DNA of 64,000 nucleotides from Marinobacterium profundum (lineage in GTDB: Bacteria > Pseudomonadota > Gammaproteobacteria > Pseudomonadales > Balneatricaceae). Each line of letters opens with the position of its first letter. Position 1 is the first letter of the stretch. The stretch spans positions 62,001 through 126,000 of the forward strand of contig NZ_BCNS01000124.1 in NCBI RefSeq assembly GCF_001528745.1, written 5' to 3'. Below the pieces are notes generated by a model. It did no database searches. It was not told the origin of the DNA and worked only from the letters and a program-made list of their open reading frames with translations. Made by a program: the position numbers and the translations under genes. This document shows, one piece after another, positions 41,929 to 51,369 of the stretch.

Positions 41929-43721
41929 GCATCATCCCGCCGTCACGCACGGTGACCACATTCATTAGCCTGTGCTTAGGCCTGGTGCTGGCGCTGAGCA
42001 GCGCCTTGCTGCACGCCGAAAGCCTCAGTGCCAGCGTCGATCGCACCCAGTTGGCGCTGGATGAAACCCTCACCCTGAGCCTGCGCTTTGATTCCCGCGA
42101 CACCCGCGCCGAGCCGGATATCAGTTCCCTGGAGCCCTTCTTCGAGGTGTTGGGTCGCAGCCAGAGTCGCCAACTGCGCTCCATCAACGGCAAGACCAGC
42201 GCCTTTACCCAGTGGCAATACAGCCTGGCACCCAAACAGCTGGGCCAGATTCAGATTCCCGCCTTCCAATTACAGGGCGCACGTAGCGAGGCGCTGCTGG
42301 TGCGGGTGACCGAGCCCCAGCTCAGTGCCAATACCCAGGATGCTGACTATTTTCTGGAGCGCGACCTGCAACCCGAAACTCTCTATCCAGGTCAGCAACT
42401 GCGTATACGGCTAAGACTCAATAGCGCAGTCGGCTTGTCTGAACTCCAGATCACCCCGCTCACCGTCGAGGGCGCCCGGCTGATAGAGCTGGAGGATCGT
42501 CAGTACCAACGCAGCCTCAACGGCCGCCCCTATCTGGTGTACGAAAAGAACTATGCCCTGTTTGCCCAGCAACCCGGTACCCTGGATCTGCCGGCCCAGA
42601 TGCTCACCGCCATCGAGGGCGCCTCGCGCTCCGTGTTCGACCGTAACCGCGGCCAGACGGTGCGACTGCGTACCCAAGCGCAGCAGATCGAGGTCGCAGC
42701 GCCACCGGACAGTGCTGGCGCTGACTGGCTGGCAGCCGACAGCATCAAGCTGAAACAATGGCTAGAAACCGGCGCTACCTCTGTCTACGCTGGTGAGCCT
42801 GTCACCCTAAATCTGAGCCTGGAAGCCGAAGGTGCTGATCCTGCACGACTGCCGGGCCTGACGCCGCCTGCACTTGATGGCGTGCGGCTGTACCCGGAGC
42901 CCGTCGATGATCAGCAGCAGGTCGGCGCCGATGGCCTGCAGATCAGCCGGACACAGCGCGTCGGCCTGGTTCCCACCCAAGCCGGCACCCTGACTCTGCC
43001 GGGCACCCGGATACGCTGGTGGAACAGCCGTAGCGGCACGTTCAGCGAAGCGCGCAGTGAGCCCATTACCCTCACCGTATTACCGCCGCGCCAGGGCAGC
43101 CCCTCACCCGCGGCTCAGGCCCACGTAACGGCGCAGAGCGCAGCGACCAATGCCAACACACCTGCCACAAAGGATACAAGCGCCCTGCAGGCACCGCTCA
43201 AGGCCTCAATGGCGGACAGCTCAGATGCGTATCCCCTGCTCCTCTGGAGCAATCTGGCCTGGGCCGGTCTTAGTGGCCTGCTGGCCCTGGCATGGTGGCG
43301 CGCGCGCCGGCGCCCCGTTATGCCAGCATTGCCCGCCGTTAGCACAAATGACACAGCCAACCGACAGCTCGCCGAACGGCAAATGCAGCATGCCTGTCGG
43401 CACGGCAGTCCGTCACAAATCCGCCAGGCAATCCTCGACTGGGCAGATGCCTGTCAGCTCACAGGTAAGCTGCCACCGAGTCTTGCGCGCATCGCCGCGC
43501 TGGGCGATACCAGCCTGCAAACCGAACTGGCGGCGCTTGACCGCGCCCTTTTTGCACCCGAAAACGCATCAAGCAACGCACCTGATACCGCGCCTGATAC
43601 AGCATCAAAAGCCACGACTGCGGTCAATGCTGAGCGGCTGCTAGCGGGATTAAAGGCACTTAATGGCAGCAGCCCTCGAACACAAACCCCGCCAGCCCTG
43701 GCTGAACTCTATCCGCAATAG
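41922..43721 (+). CDS. BatD-like protein
   Basis: 599 residues. Signal peptide ('FISLCLGLVLALSSALLHAE'), then BatD repeats of beta-sandwich character ('LSASVDRTQLALDETLTLSL', 'LDLPAQMLTAIEGAS', 'LVPTQAGTLTLPGTRIRWW'), a Pro/Ala/Thr linker, one helix ('WSNLAWAGLSGLLALAWWRA', about 445-465) and a C-terminal cytoplasmic part. BatD is the membrane-anchored partner closing MoxR-Bat operons, implicated in stress or oxygen tolerance in other bacteria. It overlaps the previous gene by 7 nt. Confidence 0.92.
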   Translation: MVSIIPPSRTVTTFISLCLGLVLALSSALLHAESLSASVDRTQLALDETLTLSLRFDSRDTRAEPDISSLEPFFEVLGRSQSRQLRSINGKTSAFTQWQYSLAPKQLGQIQIPAFQLQGARSEALLVRVTEPQLSANTQDADYFLERDLQPETLYPGQQLRIRLRLNSAVGLSELQITPLTVEGARLIELEDRQYQRSLNGRPYLVYEKNYALFAQQPGTLDLPAQMLTAIEGASRSVFDRNRGQTVRLRTQAQQIEVAAPPDSAGADWLAADSIKLKQWLETGATSVYAGEPVTLNLSLEAEGADPARLPGLTPPALDGVRLYPEPVDDQQQVGADGLQISRTQRVGLVPTQAGTLTLPGTRIRWWNSRSGTFSEARSEPITLTVLPPRQGSPSPAAQAHVTAQSAATNANTPATKDTSALQAPLKASMADSSDAYPLLLWSNLAWAGLSGLLALAWWRARRRPVMPALPAVSTNDTANRQLAERQMQHACRHGSPSQIRQAILDWADACQLTGKLPPSLARIAALGDTSLQTELAALDRALFAPENASSNAPDTAPDTASKATTAVNAERLLAGLKALNGSSPRTQTPPALAELYPQ

Positions 43722-43870
43722 TGGGCCATTAGCCCCCAGACCTGCAGTAGCGCTGTTACCTCGGCGGACGAGCTCTTCCTGCTTGCCATAAAGACTGATA
43801 GCGCTATCATACAAAGCCGCAGCAAGGCCCAGCCCCGCTTCTGCACGTAATTTTTTTGGAGGCAAGGCCC

Positions 43871-44755
43871 ATGCTGATCGAGTTTTTTTCCAGCCTCACG
43901 CCTGTACTGGTCTGCACCAGCCTTGGCTGGATCCTGAGTAAACGCACCCGGTTGCTGGACAGCCCGGATCTTGGCCAGCTGGTTATGGTTATAGGCCTGC
44001 CGAGTCTGCTGCTTAACTCACTGCTGAAGATGGATGCCGGCATAGCCGCGTTGTCGCAGATTATTCTGGCGGCCGGCATCATGCTGGTGATCGCTGCGCT
44101 ACTGGCCGCATTGACGCTGCGCATGTGCGGCCAACCCATGCAGTTTCTACTGCCAGTGCTGGTGAATCCCAATACCGGCAATCTCGGTATCCCAGTGGTC
44201 TTTGCGCTGCTCGGCCCGGAAGCCTTGCCTTATGCCGTGCTGATTTCCACCACCGTGGGCTTGAGCAACTTCACCTTCGGTGCCTGGCTTATGTCGGGCA
44301 CGCTGAACCCGCGCGCACTCCTGACCAACGGTTCCATCATGGCACTGCTGGTCGGTATGGTGCTGCTGCTTACCGATACCCGGGTACCAGCACCGCTGCT
44401 CAATACCCTGGACATGCTGGCCGGCATTACGGTACCTATCATGTTGCTGCTGCTGGGGCGCTCTCTGGGTTCTATCAGCATCCGTACTCTGAGTGACCTG
44501 AAGCTGGTCGGCTGCATGAGTGCCGGGCGCGTACTGATCGGCTTCATCTCCGCCTTTGCTGCCATACAGCTGCTCCCGCTGCCGGACATACTGCAAAAAA
44601 CCCTGCTGATTCAAGCCTGCATGCCAGTGGCCGTACTGAGCTACATGATGGCCACCCAGTATCAGGGCCCCAAGGATCAGGTGGCGGCGATCATTATGCT
44701 GTCAACGCCCCTGTCGCTGCTGGCCATCATGCTGCTGTCGGCGTTTTACCTTTAA
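43871..44755 (+). CDS. AEC-family (auxin efflux carrier-like) permease
   Basis: 294 residues from ATG 43871, which has GGAGG 9 nt upstream. About ten membrane helices. 'NPNTGNLGIPVVFALLGPEA' in the first half and 'MPVAVLSYMMATQYQGPKDQ' in the second are the family's crossover-like motifs. Bacterial members (MdcF/MleP type) move malonate, malate and similar organic acids. No metabolic neighbour identifies the substrate. Confidence 0.9.
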   Translation: MLIEFFSSLTPVLVCTSLGWILSKRTRLLDSPDLGQLVMVIGLPSLLLNSLLKMDAGIAALSQIILAAGIMLVIAALLAALTLRMCGQPMQFLLPVLVNPNTGNLGIPVVFALLGPEALPYAVLISTTVGLSNFTFGAWLMSGTLNPRALLTNGSIMALLVGMVLLLTDTRVPAPLLNTLDMLAGITVPIMLLLLGRSLGSISIRTLSDLKLVGCMSAGRVLIGFISAFAAIQLLPLPDILQKTLLIQACMPVAVLSYMMATQYQGPKDQVAAIIMLSTPLSLLAIMLLSAFYL

Positions 44756-44846
44756 GCCGTTGCTATTACGTTTAACCGCTAAATTGAGGCGCTAAATCTG
44801 TTAGCATGCTGGCCTGAAAAATAGCCGCACAGAGGACGCTGTCGAC

Positions 44847-45698
44847 ATGGAAAAAAGCATATTGATCACCGGCTGCTCCAGCGGGATCGGCCACCATGTG
44901 GCACTGGGATTGCGTCAGCGCGGTTATCGCGTCTTCGCCACCGCGCGCAAACCAGAAGACGTGGAACACCTTCGCGAGCAAGGATTCGAGACCTGCCAGC
45001 TGGATGTAAATGATTCAGACTCCATCGACAGTGCTGTCAACTGGGTGCTTGATCAGACCGGCGGCGGTCTCGACGCCCTGTTTAACAATGCAGGCTTCGG
45101 CCAGCCAGGCGCCGTGGAAGACCTGAGCCGCCAGGTACTGCGCGAACAGTTCGAAACCAACCTCTTCGGCGCCCACGAACTGGCCTGCCGGGTACTTCCG
45201 GCCATGCGCCGCCAGGGGCACGGCCGCATTATTCAACACAGTTCAGTACTGGGTCTGATTACGCTGAAATACCGGGGTGCCTACAATGCCTCCAAATTTG
45301 CTCTCGAAGGCCTTAGTGATACCCTGCGCCAGGAACTGCATGGCACTGGCATTCAGGTATCACTGATAGAAACCGGGCCTGTTATCAGCCACTTTCGCGA
45401 AAACGCTTACGCCAAGTTCAAGCTAAACATCGATCGCATCAACAGCCCTCACAGCGCTACTTATGCGGCAGTTGAAGAGCGCCTGGCGGCCCGGGGTGAC
45501 AGCGGCAAGAAGGATCCCTTCACGCTGCGCCCGGAAGCGGTGCTGATCAAGGTGCTGCACGCACTGGAAGCCAAACAGGCGCGCCCGCGCTATTACGTCA
45601 CCACACCGACGCATATCTTTGGCACCCTGCGCCGGCTGCTCCCGACCCGGGCGCTGGACTGGATTCTGCGCGCCGTTGCCGACCGTGAAAATCGCTAG
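44847..45698 (+). CDS. Short-chain dehydrogenase/reductase
   Basis: 283 residues. NAD(P) motif 'ITGCSSGIGHHVALGL' (TGxxxGIG), 'NNAG', catalytic Ser in 'IIQHSSVLGLITLKYRG', Tyr/Lys in 'YNASKFALEG'. Arg in 'FATARKPEDVEHL' at the end of strand 2 suggests NADPH preference. A C-terminal extension ('LPTRALDWILRAVADRENR') is shared with SDRs annotated as retinol-dehydrogenase-like. AGAGGA precedes ATG 44847. Substrate unknown; no operon partner. Confidence 0.92.
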   Translation: MEKSILITGCSSGIGHHVALGLRQRGYRVFATARKPEDVEHLREQGFETCQLDVNDSDSIDSAVNWVLDQTGGGLDALFNNAGFGQPGAVEDLSRQVLREQFETNLFGAHELACRVLPAMRRQGHGRIIQHSSVLGLITLKYRGAYNASKFALEGLSDTLRQELHGTGIQVSLIETGPVISHFRENAYAKFKLNIDRINSPHSATYAAVEERLAARGDSGKKDPFTLRPEAVLIKVLHALEAKQARPRYYVTTPTHIFGTLRRLLPTRALDWILRAVADRENR

Positions 45699-45704
45699 GA
45701 CATT

Positions 45705-45934
45705 ATTAACCCGGCGGGTTAATACATGAAGCAGGGATGCTTCATCATTGGCCGCAGGCCAATGCGAACGCCAGAAAAACCAGCAAGTCCATGCACTTGC
45801 GCTAGTTTTTCTGGCGTGACGGGCAAACAGGGAGGGAACCTATTTGTCCACAGGGTTAATAGCCAACCGGGTGGCGCTGGCATTGGGCTTTTCGCTGCAA
45901 CGAAAGGCCCAATGATAAAGCACCCTTGCTTTAT
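45705..45934 (+). repeat. Structured repeat family 1, longest copy
   Basis: Successive hairpins: ATTAACCC-GGC-GGGTTAAT (45705), ATGAAGCA-GGGA-TGCTTCAT (45726), CATTGGCC-GCA-GGCCAATG (45746), a 12-bp stem CGCCAGAAAAAC / GTTTTTCTGGCG (45769-45816) with an inner GCAAGT/ACTTGC stem, then CATTGGGCTTTTCG / CGAAAGGCCCAATG (45881-45914) and ATAAAGCA-CCCT-TGCTTTAT (45915-45934). The last two mirror the second and third. The TRAP permease stop codon (45931-45933) lies inside the final hairpin. Confidence 0.85.
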
Positions 45935-48567
45935 GCATTAATCGACCGAGTTACCGGATCAGCGATCAATCCTGCCGATAGTGTTTTACGGCGACGTTGC
46001 AGCAAGATAATCAATGCAAATAAGACCAGCGCCGGTATATAGATCCACTGTTTCGCTGGTTGTACTTGTGGCACGTCTACCGCAGTAATGATCTGATCAA
46101 ATTCCAGTCCTGCCTTTTGGGCGGGGCTATCAAAGCCTACGTAATCAACAACAGTTTTACCTTTACTGGTTAACAAGGCTAACCCAGCTGAATCTACCCT
46201 TGATGCGCCATCTGTCCCCTCGCCTAGTTGCAGGTTGGCCATAAATAGGCGTTCGTTACCCACATCATCTTCACCCTCAACCCAGAAGCGTAATGCAGTT
46301 CCTGCGGGCATTGAGTCTGCCGCTTGAACAAGCTGGGTGGGCGCGATTTGCTGATAAGGCGGTACCATTTGATCCATCCAGAAACCCGGACGGAAAAGAG
46401 AAAATGCGATTAACATCAATGTCGCCGATTCATACCAGCGACTACGCACAAGAAGGAACCCTTGAGTGGATGCTGTAAATATGAGTATGGCGATGGTAGC
46501 AATTATGAAAATTGCTATGCCTTCCAGCCAAGTAACATCGATCAATAATAAATCGGTATTGAAAATGAAAAAGAACGGTAGTACCGCCGTACGCAAGCTG
46601 TAGCCAAAGGCTACAAAACCAGTACGAATAGGATCTCCGCCAGATACAGCTGCAGCGGCAAACGAAGCCAAACCGACAGGAGGCGTAACATCAGCCATAA
46701 TACCGAAGTAAAATACAAACAGGTGAACTGCAATCAGCGGGACTATTAAGCCGGACTCTTGCCCAAGGGTTACAACCACTGGGGCTAATAACGAAGAGAC
46801 AACAATATAGTTGGCGGTAGTGGGTAACCCCATACCAAGAATAAGGCTCAATATTGCCGTCAGTATCAGCATGAGTAACAAGTTACCCATCGAAAGCATC
46901 TCAACCAAATCAGCCAGTACTGATCCAACGCCGGTTTGTGATACTGCACCTACAATGATACCTGCCGTTGCCGTAGCGATACCAATACCAATCATGTTGC
47001 GGGCACCCACGATCAAGCCATCAACCAGTTCATTGGCACCTTTTTTCAGTTGAGCAAACAGTCCCCCTTCCTGGCGAAAATATGCCATTAATGGGCGCTG
47101 TGTCAGCAGTATAACGATCATCAAAACAGTCGCCCAAAAAGCAGAGAGGCCAGGAGACAAACGTTCAACCATCAGACACCAGACCAGCACAACAACGGGT
47201 AGTAGAAAATGCAAACCCGATTTCACCGTTGGCCCCACTTCGGGAAGCTCAATCATTGGCGCGTGAGAACTATCTAATTTGAGGTTGGGCACGAGAGATG
47301 CGTAGCGTAACAGGCTAAGGTAAGTGGTTGTTAATAATGCACAAATAACCCATCCAGCATAGTCACCAAAGGCAGGTTTTATCCAGCCAATTCCATAGTA
47401 AACGACAGCAGCAATAACAGCCGTTACCATAAACCCGGTCAGCAAGCCGGTCACACGCAAATGCCATGGTTTGATGGCTCCACGACGTGGCAGACCCTGC
47501 ATATCCAGCTTGAGTGCTTCCAAATGCACGATATAGACCAGCGCAATATATGAGATCAGTGCGGGCAAAAATGCATGTGTAATAACATCCACATAAGAGA
47601 TACCCACATACTCAACCATCAAAAATGCCGCGGCACCCATGACAGGAGGCATAATCTGTCCGTTAACGGAGGACGCAACTTCAACAGCACCTGCTTTTTC
47701 AGCCGAAAAGCCAACACGTTTCATCATAGGAATAGTGAAGGTACCGGTGGTGACCACATTGGCAATGGATGAGCCTGAGATAAGACCCGTAAGACCAGAG
47801 GCAACGACCGCCGCTTTAGCTGGTCCGCCACGCATGTGGCCTAATAAAGAGAAGGCTACCTGTATAAAGTAGTTGCCTGCTCCAGCCTTATCCAACAGAG
47901 CACCGAACAGAACAAACAGAAATACAAAGCTAGAAGAAACCCCTAGTGCAATACCAAAAACGCCTTCAGTCGTTATCCATTGATGATTAATAAGCTGTTT
48001 AAGTGTAACGCCTTTGTGGGCAATGATATCCGGCATATAAGGACCGGCCAGTGAATAGGTCAGGAATATAATGGCCACAATCATCAACGGCGGACCCAGG
48101 GTTCTGCGTGCCGCTTCAAGCAACAGCAGGATACCTACAACAGAAACCAACAGATCCTGCATATTGGGAAGACCGGGTCGACCAACGAGTTGATCATAAA
48201 ACAGGAATATATATGATGCACAAAATGCAGCTATAGCGCTGAGCACCATGTCGCTGATTGGTACACGACGACGCGGCGAGTGGGAAAAAGCAGGATAAGC
48301 GGTAAATGCCAGAAAAACAGCAAAGCCCAAATGTATGGCACGGACTTCTGTGTCGTTAAAAACTCCAAAACTGCCAATCATCGGCCAGTCATAGAATGGG
48401 AGAGGAGATGCTATCCATAGCTGAAACAGCGACCATAAAAGAGCCGTTCCAAGCAAGAGTTTACCCTGCCACCCCTCAGGAATGCGCGCGCCTGTGTCGT
48501 TAGCGGCGACCATCTCCTGAAGTTTTTGATCGTCAATTTTGCTTTGGCTGTTAGGCAAGCTCGTCAT
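45931..48567 (-). CDS. TRAP transporter fused permease (TAXI-associated)
   Basis: 878 residues from ATG 48567, with a G-rich ribosome site upstream. It joins the small (DctQ-like) and large (DctM-like) permease subunits in one chain of about 18-20 helices, as usual for TAXI systems. 'GLTGLISGSSIANVVTTGTF' and 'LGMGLPTTANYIVVSSLLAP' are DctM signatures. After the last transport helices a soluble segment ('GKTVVDYVGFDSPAQKAGLE') resembles a PDZ-like domain, followed by one more helix. The C-terminal residues 'DPVTRSINA' are encoded within a structured repeat. It pairs with the TAXI binding protein at 48645. Confidence 0.92.
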   Translation of the reverse strand: MTSLPNSQSKIDDQKLQEMVAANDTGARIPEGWQGKLLLGTALLWSLFQLWIASPLPFYDWPMIGSFGVFNDTEVRAIHLGFAVFLAFTAYPAFSHSPRRRVPISDMVLSAIAAFCASYIFLFYDQLVGRPGLPNMQDLLVSVVGILLLLEAARRTLGPPLMIVAIIFLTYSLAGPYMPDIIAHKGVTLKQLINHQWITTEGVFGIALGVSSSFVFLFVLFGALLDKAGAGNYFIQVAFSLLGHMRGGPAKAAVVASGLTGLISGSSIANVVTTGTFTIPMMKRVGFSAEKAGAVEVASSVNGQIMPPVMGAAAFLMVEYVGISYVDVITHAFLPALISYIALVYIVHLEALKLDMQGLPRRGAIKPWHLRVTGLLTGFMVTAVIAAVVYYGIGWIKPAFGDYAGWVICALLTTTYLSLLRYASLVPNLKLDSSHAPMIELPEVGPTVKSGLHFLLPVVVLVWCLMVERLSPGLSAFWATVLMIVILLTQRPLMAYFRQEGGLFAQLKKGANELVDGLIVGARNMIGIGIATATAGIIVGAVSQTGVGSVLADLVEMLSMGNLLLMLILTAILSLILGMGLPTTANYIVVSSLLAPVVVTLGQESGLIVPLIAVHLFVFYFGIMADVTPPVGLASFAAAAVSGGDPIRTGFVAFGYSLRTAVLPFFFIFNTDLLLIDVTWLEGIAIFIIATIAILIFTASTQGFLLVRSRWYESATLMLIAFSLFRPGFWMDQMVPPYQQIAPTQLVQAADSMPAGTALRFWVEGEDDVGNERLFMANLQLGEGTDGASRVDSAGLALLTSKGKTVVDYVGFDSPAQKAGLEFDQIITAVDVPQVQPAKQWIYIPALVLFALIILLQRRRKTLSAGLIADPVTRSINA

Positions 48568-48602
48568 ATTCAACCCCCCAAAAAAGAATCAGAATAAAAA
48601 GA

Positions 48603-48630
48603 GAGAAGAGATGCCAGGGCATCTCTTCTC
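48603..48630 (-). terminator. Strong intercistronic terminator/attenuator
   Basis: GAGAAGAGATGCC pairs perfectly with GGCATCTCTTCTC around 2 nt (effectively a tetraloop after opening one pair). On the minus strand it is followed by TCTTTTTATTC. Located between the TAXI binding protein and the permease, it should give partial termination and excess binding protein. Confidence 0.8.
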
Positions 48631-48644
48631 GGGTTCTAGATAAA

Positions 48645-49634
48645 TTACATCCAGCCTTTTTCTTTATAATAACGAACCGCTCCATCATGCAGCGGTGCCG
48701 ACAGACCGTTAGATATCATCTGCTTTGGGTCCAAATTTGCAAATGCAGGGTGTAGACGTTTAAAGTTTTCAAAATTATCGAAAACCGCTTTAACTATCAT
48801 GTAAACTGTATCGGCATCAACCTGCGATGAAGAAACCATTGTTGCCGCGTTACCAAAGGTATCTATATCGTTATCATTACCATTGTAAAGCCCACCCTTT
48901 ATAACTGCTGGAGCATAGAAGTCATTTTCAGCAATTAGTTTATCGATCACAGGGCCGGTTACTGGAATAATTTTTGTATCACAAGATGTCGTAGCTTCCT
49001 TAATAATGCCGGAAGGATGGCCTACATTCGACAATATAACATCGAGTTTATTATCACAGAGCGCCTGCGATTGTTCAGATGATTTCAGCTCTGCCGCCAG
49101 CTTGAACGAATCAACGGTCCAGCCTTTCTCTGCCATGATTACTTCCATGGTGCCACGGGTACCTGAACCTGGGTTGTTAAGGTTAACGCGTTTACCAACT
49201 AGGTCATCAAAGGTTTCAACACCTGAATCTGCACGAGCAACAACCGTGAACGGCTCACTATGAAGGGAAAACAAAGCGCGCAGGTCTTCAAATTTACCTT
49301 GTTCGATGAAAGACTCATGCTCACTGCCGTTAAGTGCATAGAACTGCCAATCTGATTGAGCAACTCCCAGATCAAGACTGCCTTGACGGATTGCATTGAT
49401 ATTCGCAACTGACCCTCCCGTGGAGGGTGCTGTACACTTAATACCGTGATCTTCAGAACCACGGTTCACCAGGCGACACATAGACTGACCAACGACATAG
49501 TAAACACCGGTCTGACCGCCAGTACCGATAGTTACATATTTTTGATCCGCGTTCGCTGCCGTAATACTAAGAGAGGTAGCCAGACCGATTGCCGTAGAAA
49601 TAATAATATTTGATAGTTTGTTTTTTACTGACAT
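48645..49634 (-). CDS. TAXI-family TRAP substrate-binding protein
   Basis: 329 residues with a signal peptide ('IIISTAIGLATSLSITAANA', cleavage before DQKY). TAXI family features: 'VTIGTGGQTGVYYVVGQSMC', 'STGGSVANINAIRQGSLDLG', 'VGKRVNLNNPGSGTRGTMEV'. It delivers a substrate, generally an organic acid or amino acid, to the fused permease. AAGGAT lies upstream of ATG 49634. It follows the PLP enzyme gene by 41 bp, so the PLP enzyme, binding protein and permease form one minus-strand operon. Confidence 0.94.
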   Translation of the reverse strand: MSVKNKLSNIIISTAIGLATSLSITAANADQKYVTIGTGGQTGVYYVVGQSMCRLVNRGSEDHGIKCTAPSTGGSVANINAIRQGSLDLGVAQSDWQFYALNGSEHESFIEQGKFEDLRALFSLHSEPFTVVARADSGVETFDDLVGKRVNLNNPGSGTRGTMEVIMAEKGWTVDSFKLAAELKSSEQSQALCDNKLDVILSNVGHPSGIIKEATTSCDTKIIPVTGPVIDKLIAENDFYAPAVIKGGLYNGNDNDIDTFGNAATMVSSSQVDADTVYMIVKAVFDNFENFKRLHPAFANLDPKQMISNGLSAPLHDGAVRYYKEKGWM

Positions 49635-49675
49635 TGAGTGAATCCTTATTTTCGACTGAAGTTTTATTTTCTATA

Positions 49676-50968
49676 TTATTTTAATATTTCCAGAAGGTTT
49701 TCCAGAAAAGTTCTCACCTCCTCTTCGGTGTTATAATGCGCGAACGATACACGCGCCACAGATTCGATTCCGAGCGGCCTAAGGATATTACCGGAATAGA
49801 TATCACTGGAACGCGTATGAATCCGTATTCCTCGATCACCCAGCAATTCAACCAAATTGGCTGTTTCCATGTTTTCTACGCAAAATGAAACAACACCTTC
49901 GCGCTGATTAATGTCAGTAGTGCCAACCACAGTTACACCCTGCATACCAAGCAGGCCACAGTGTTCGGCGTTGCCGTTTAATAGCATTGAAATCAAAGCA
50001 CGCTCGTGCTGCAGCATCACCTTGCCCGCAGCATGAAGTTGGTCTCTGGTTCCTGCTTCCTGGGTAAACTGCTTGCCCAACCAAGCCAGATATTTGACGA
50101 CCTCGGTAATAGCAGCCAATGCGGACGGGTCACGACTACCCAGCTCCCAGACATTATTAGGTTTACCTATCAAACGGTCATGGGGGATAACACTCATTCG
50201 ATCGGACAGCCAGGCGTAACCGTTATTGAATTTTGAGTACACCTTGTATAGCGACAAAACGTAAGCATCTGCGCCGTAAGCTTCAACATCCAGGTAGCCG
50301 TGGGGGGCATGCTGTATACCATCAACAATCACATAACACTCAGGTGCAATGGCTCGAATCGCGTCAATGATTGCCTTGATATCCATGACCACGCCGGTCA
50401 CGGGATTCGTGTGAATAACCGTGGCAACCCTTGTATCGGGGCGAACGCAGGATGCGTAGTCCGCCGCACTGACAACGCCGCTTCGAGTGTCGAAGGGGAC
50501 TTCAATCCATTCTCTGGAAGTATTCTCTGCCCAGATTTGAGTAGCACTGTAGGTCGATGGATGCTCAACCGAACTGGACAAAATTGAGCCCCCTTCCGGT
50601 GATGCAAGTACCGCACTTCGTACCAGGCGGAAAAGGCATTCGGTACCTGTTTCCCCACCGAAGACAACGCCACTCTTTGCGCCAAAAAGCAGCTTCAGAT
50701 TTTCCAGACCTTCCTCAACGACAGAGCTCATCGCTTTGGAGGCTGCATTATTTCGATGCTCATTATCCGGGACTGCGCCTAATTCCGCAGTACGTTCAAT
50801 GACAGACTTCAGGGTCAGGGATCCACCCGCACTTTCAAAATAAATCCGCTTACCGGCATAGGGGCAATGCTCGGTATGATGAAATTGTGACCGGATCTGT
50901 TCCAGCAGGTCCAAGTCCAGTGGCGAAGTGATTGGCTCTTGATTGGATTCCGCGTGGGCGTTGTTCAT
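49676..50968 (-). CDS. Class V aminotransferase-fold PLP enzyme (cysteine-desulfurase/lyase-like)
   Basis: 430 residues from ATG 50968, preceded by CAGGAT; a longer frame to 51046 lacks a ribosome site. Fold-type I, class V features: 'YFESAGGSLTLKSVIERT', 'GGETGTECLFRLVRSAVLA', 'THIHTNPVTGVVMDI'-like segment around 'VIHTNPVTG', 'YVIVDGIQHAPHGYLDV' (Asp holding the PLP ring) and 'YVLSLYKVYSKFNNGYAWLS' (Schiff-base Lys). Chemistry could be a lyase, desulfurase or aminotransferase. As first gene of the TRAP operon it probably processes the imported compound. Confidence 0.85.
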   Translation of the reverse strand: MNNAHAESNQEPITSPLDLDLLEQIRSQFHHTEHCPYAGKRIYFESAGGSLTLKSVIERTAELGAVPDNEHRNNAASKAMSSVVEEGLENLKLLFGAKSGVVFGGETGTECLFRLVRSAVLASPEGGSILSSSVEHPSTYSATQIWAENTSREWIEVPFDTRSGVVSAADYASCVRPDTRVATVIHTNPVTGVVMDIKAIIDAIRAIAPECYVIVDGIQHAPHGYLDVEAYGADAYVLSLYKVYSKFNNGYAWLSDRMSVIPHDRLIGKPNNVWELGSRDPSALAAITEVVKYLAWLGKQFTQEAGTRDQLHAAGKVMLQHERALISMLLNGNAEHCGLLGMQGVTVVGTTDINQREGVVSFCVENMETANLVELLGDRGIRIHTRSSDIYSGNILRPLGIESVARVSFAHYNTEEEVRTFLENLLEILK

Positions 50969-51369
50969 GGATAAATCCTGCTGATTGCTGGGGTAGATGT
51001 CATTGAACCCGTGCTCGACCGGGTTTTTCCTGGTGCTGTACTGCATTGATGTTCAGTCTAAAAAAGTAGAAACATAATAAAAAGCGAATAGTTGGAATAA
51101 GACTAAATAACTTTTTTTCATCTATAATGCATGCCTTTCACCGGCACTTGTAACGCCCATCCTCTGCCCCCCAGTGGGGTCAACTACAAGCCACCCACGT
51201 AACATCAAAAAATGTGATGCGCTTTTAAGTTGGATTATTGATTTTTGGAAAGTATCATATGGAAATTCTGTGACGATACAGCGCTTATACCTGTCACAGA
51301 GGATTATCTGACTTGACACTGCCCGAGTTGAATAATGAAATTTTCGGAATAACCAAAAGCGACCAGGCC

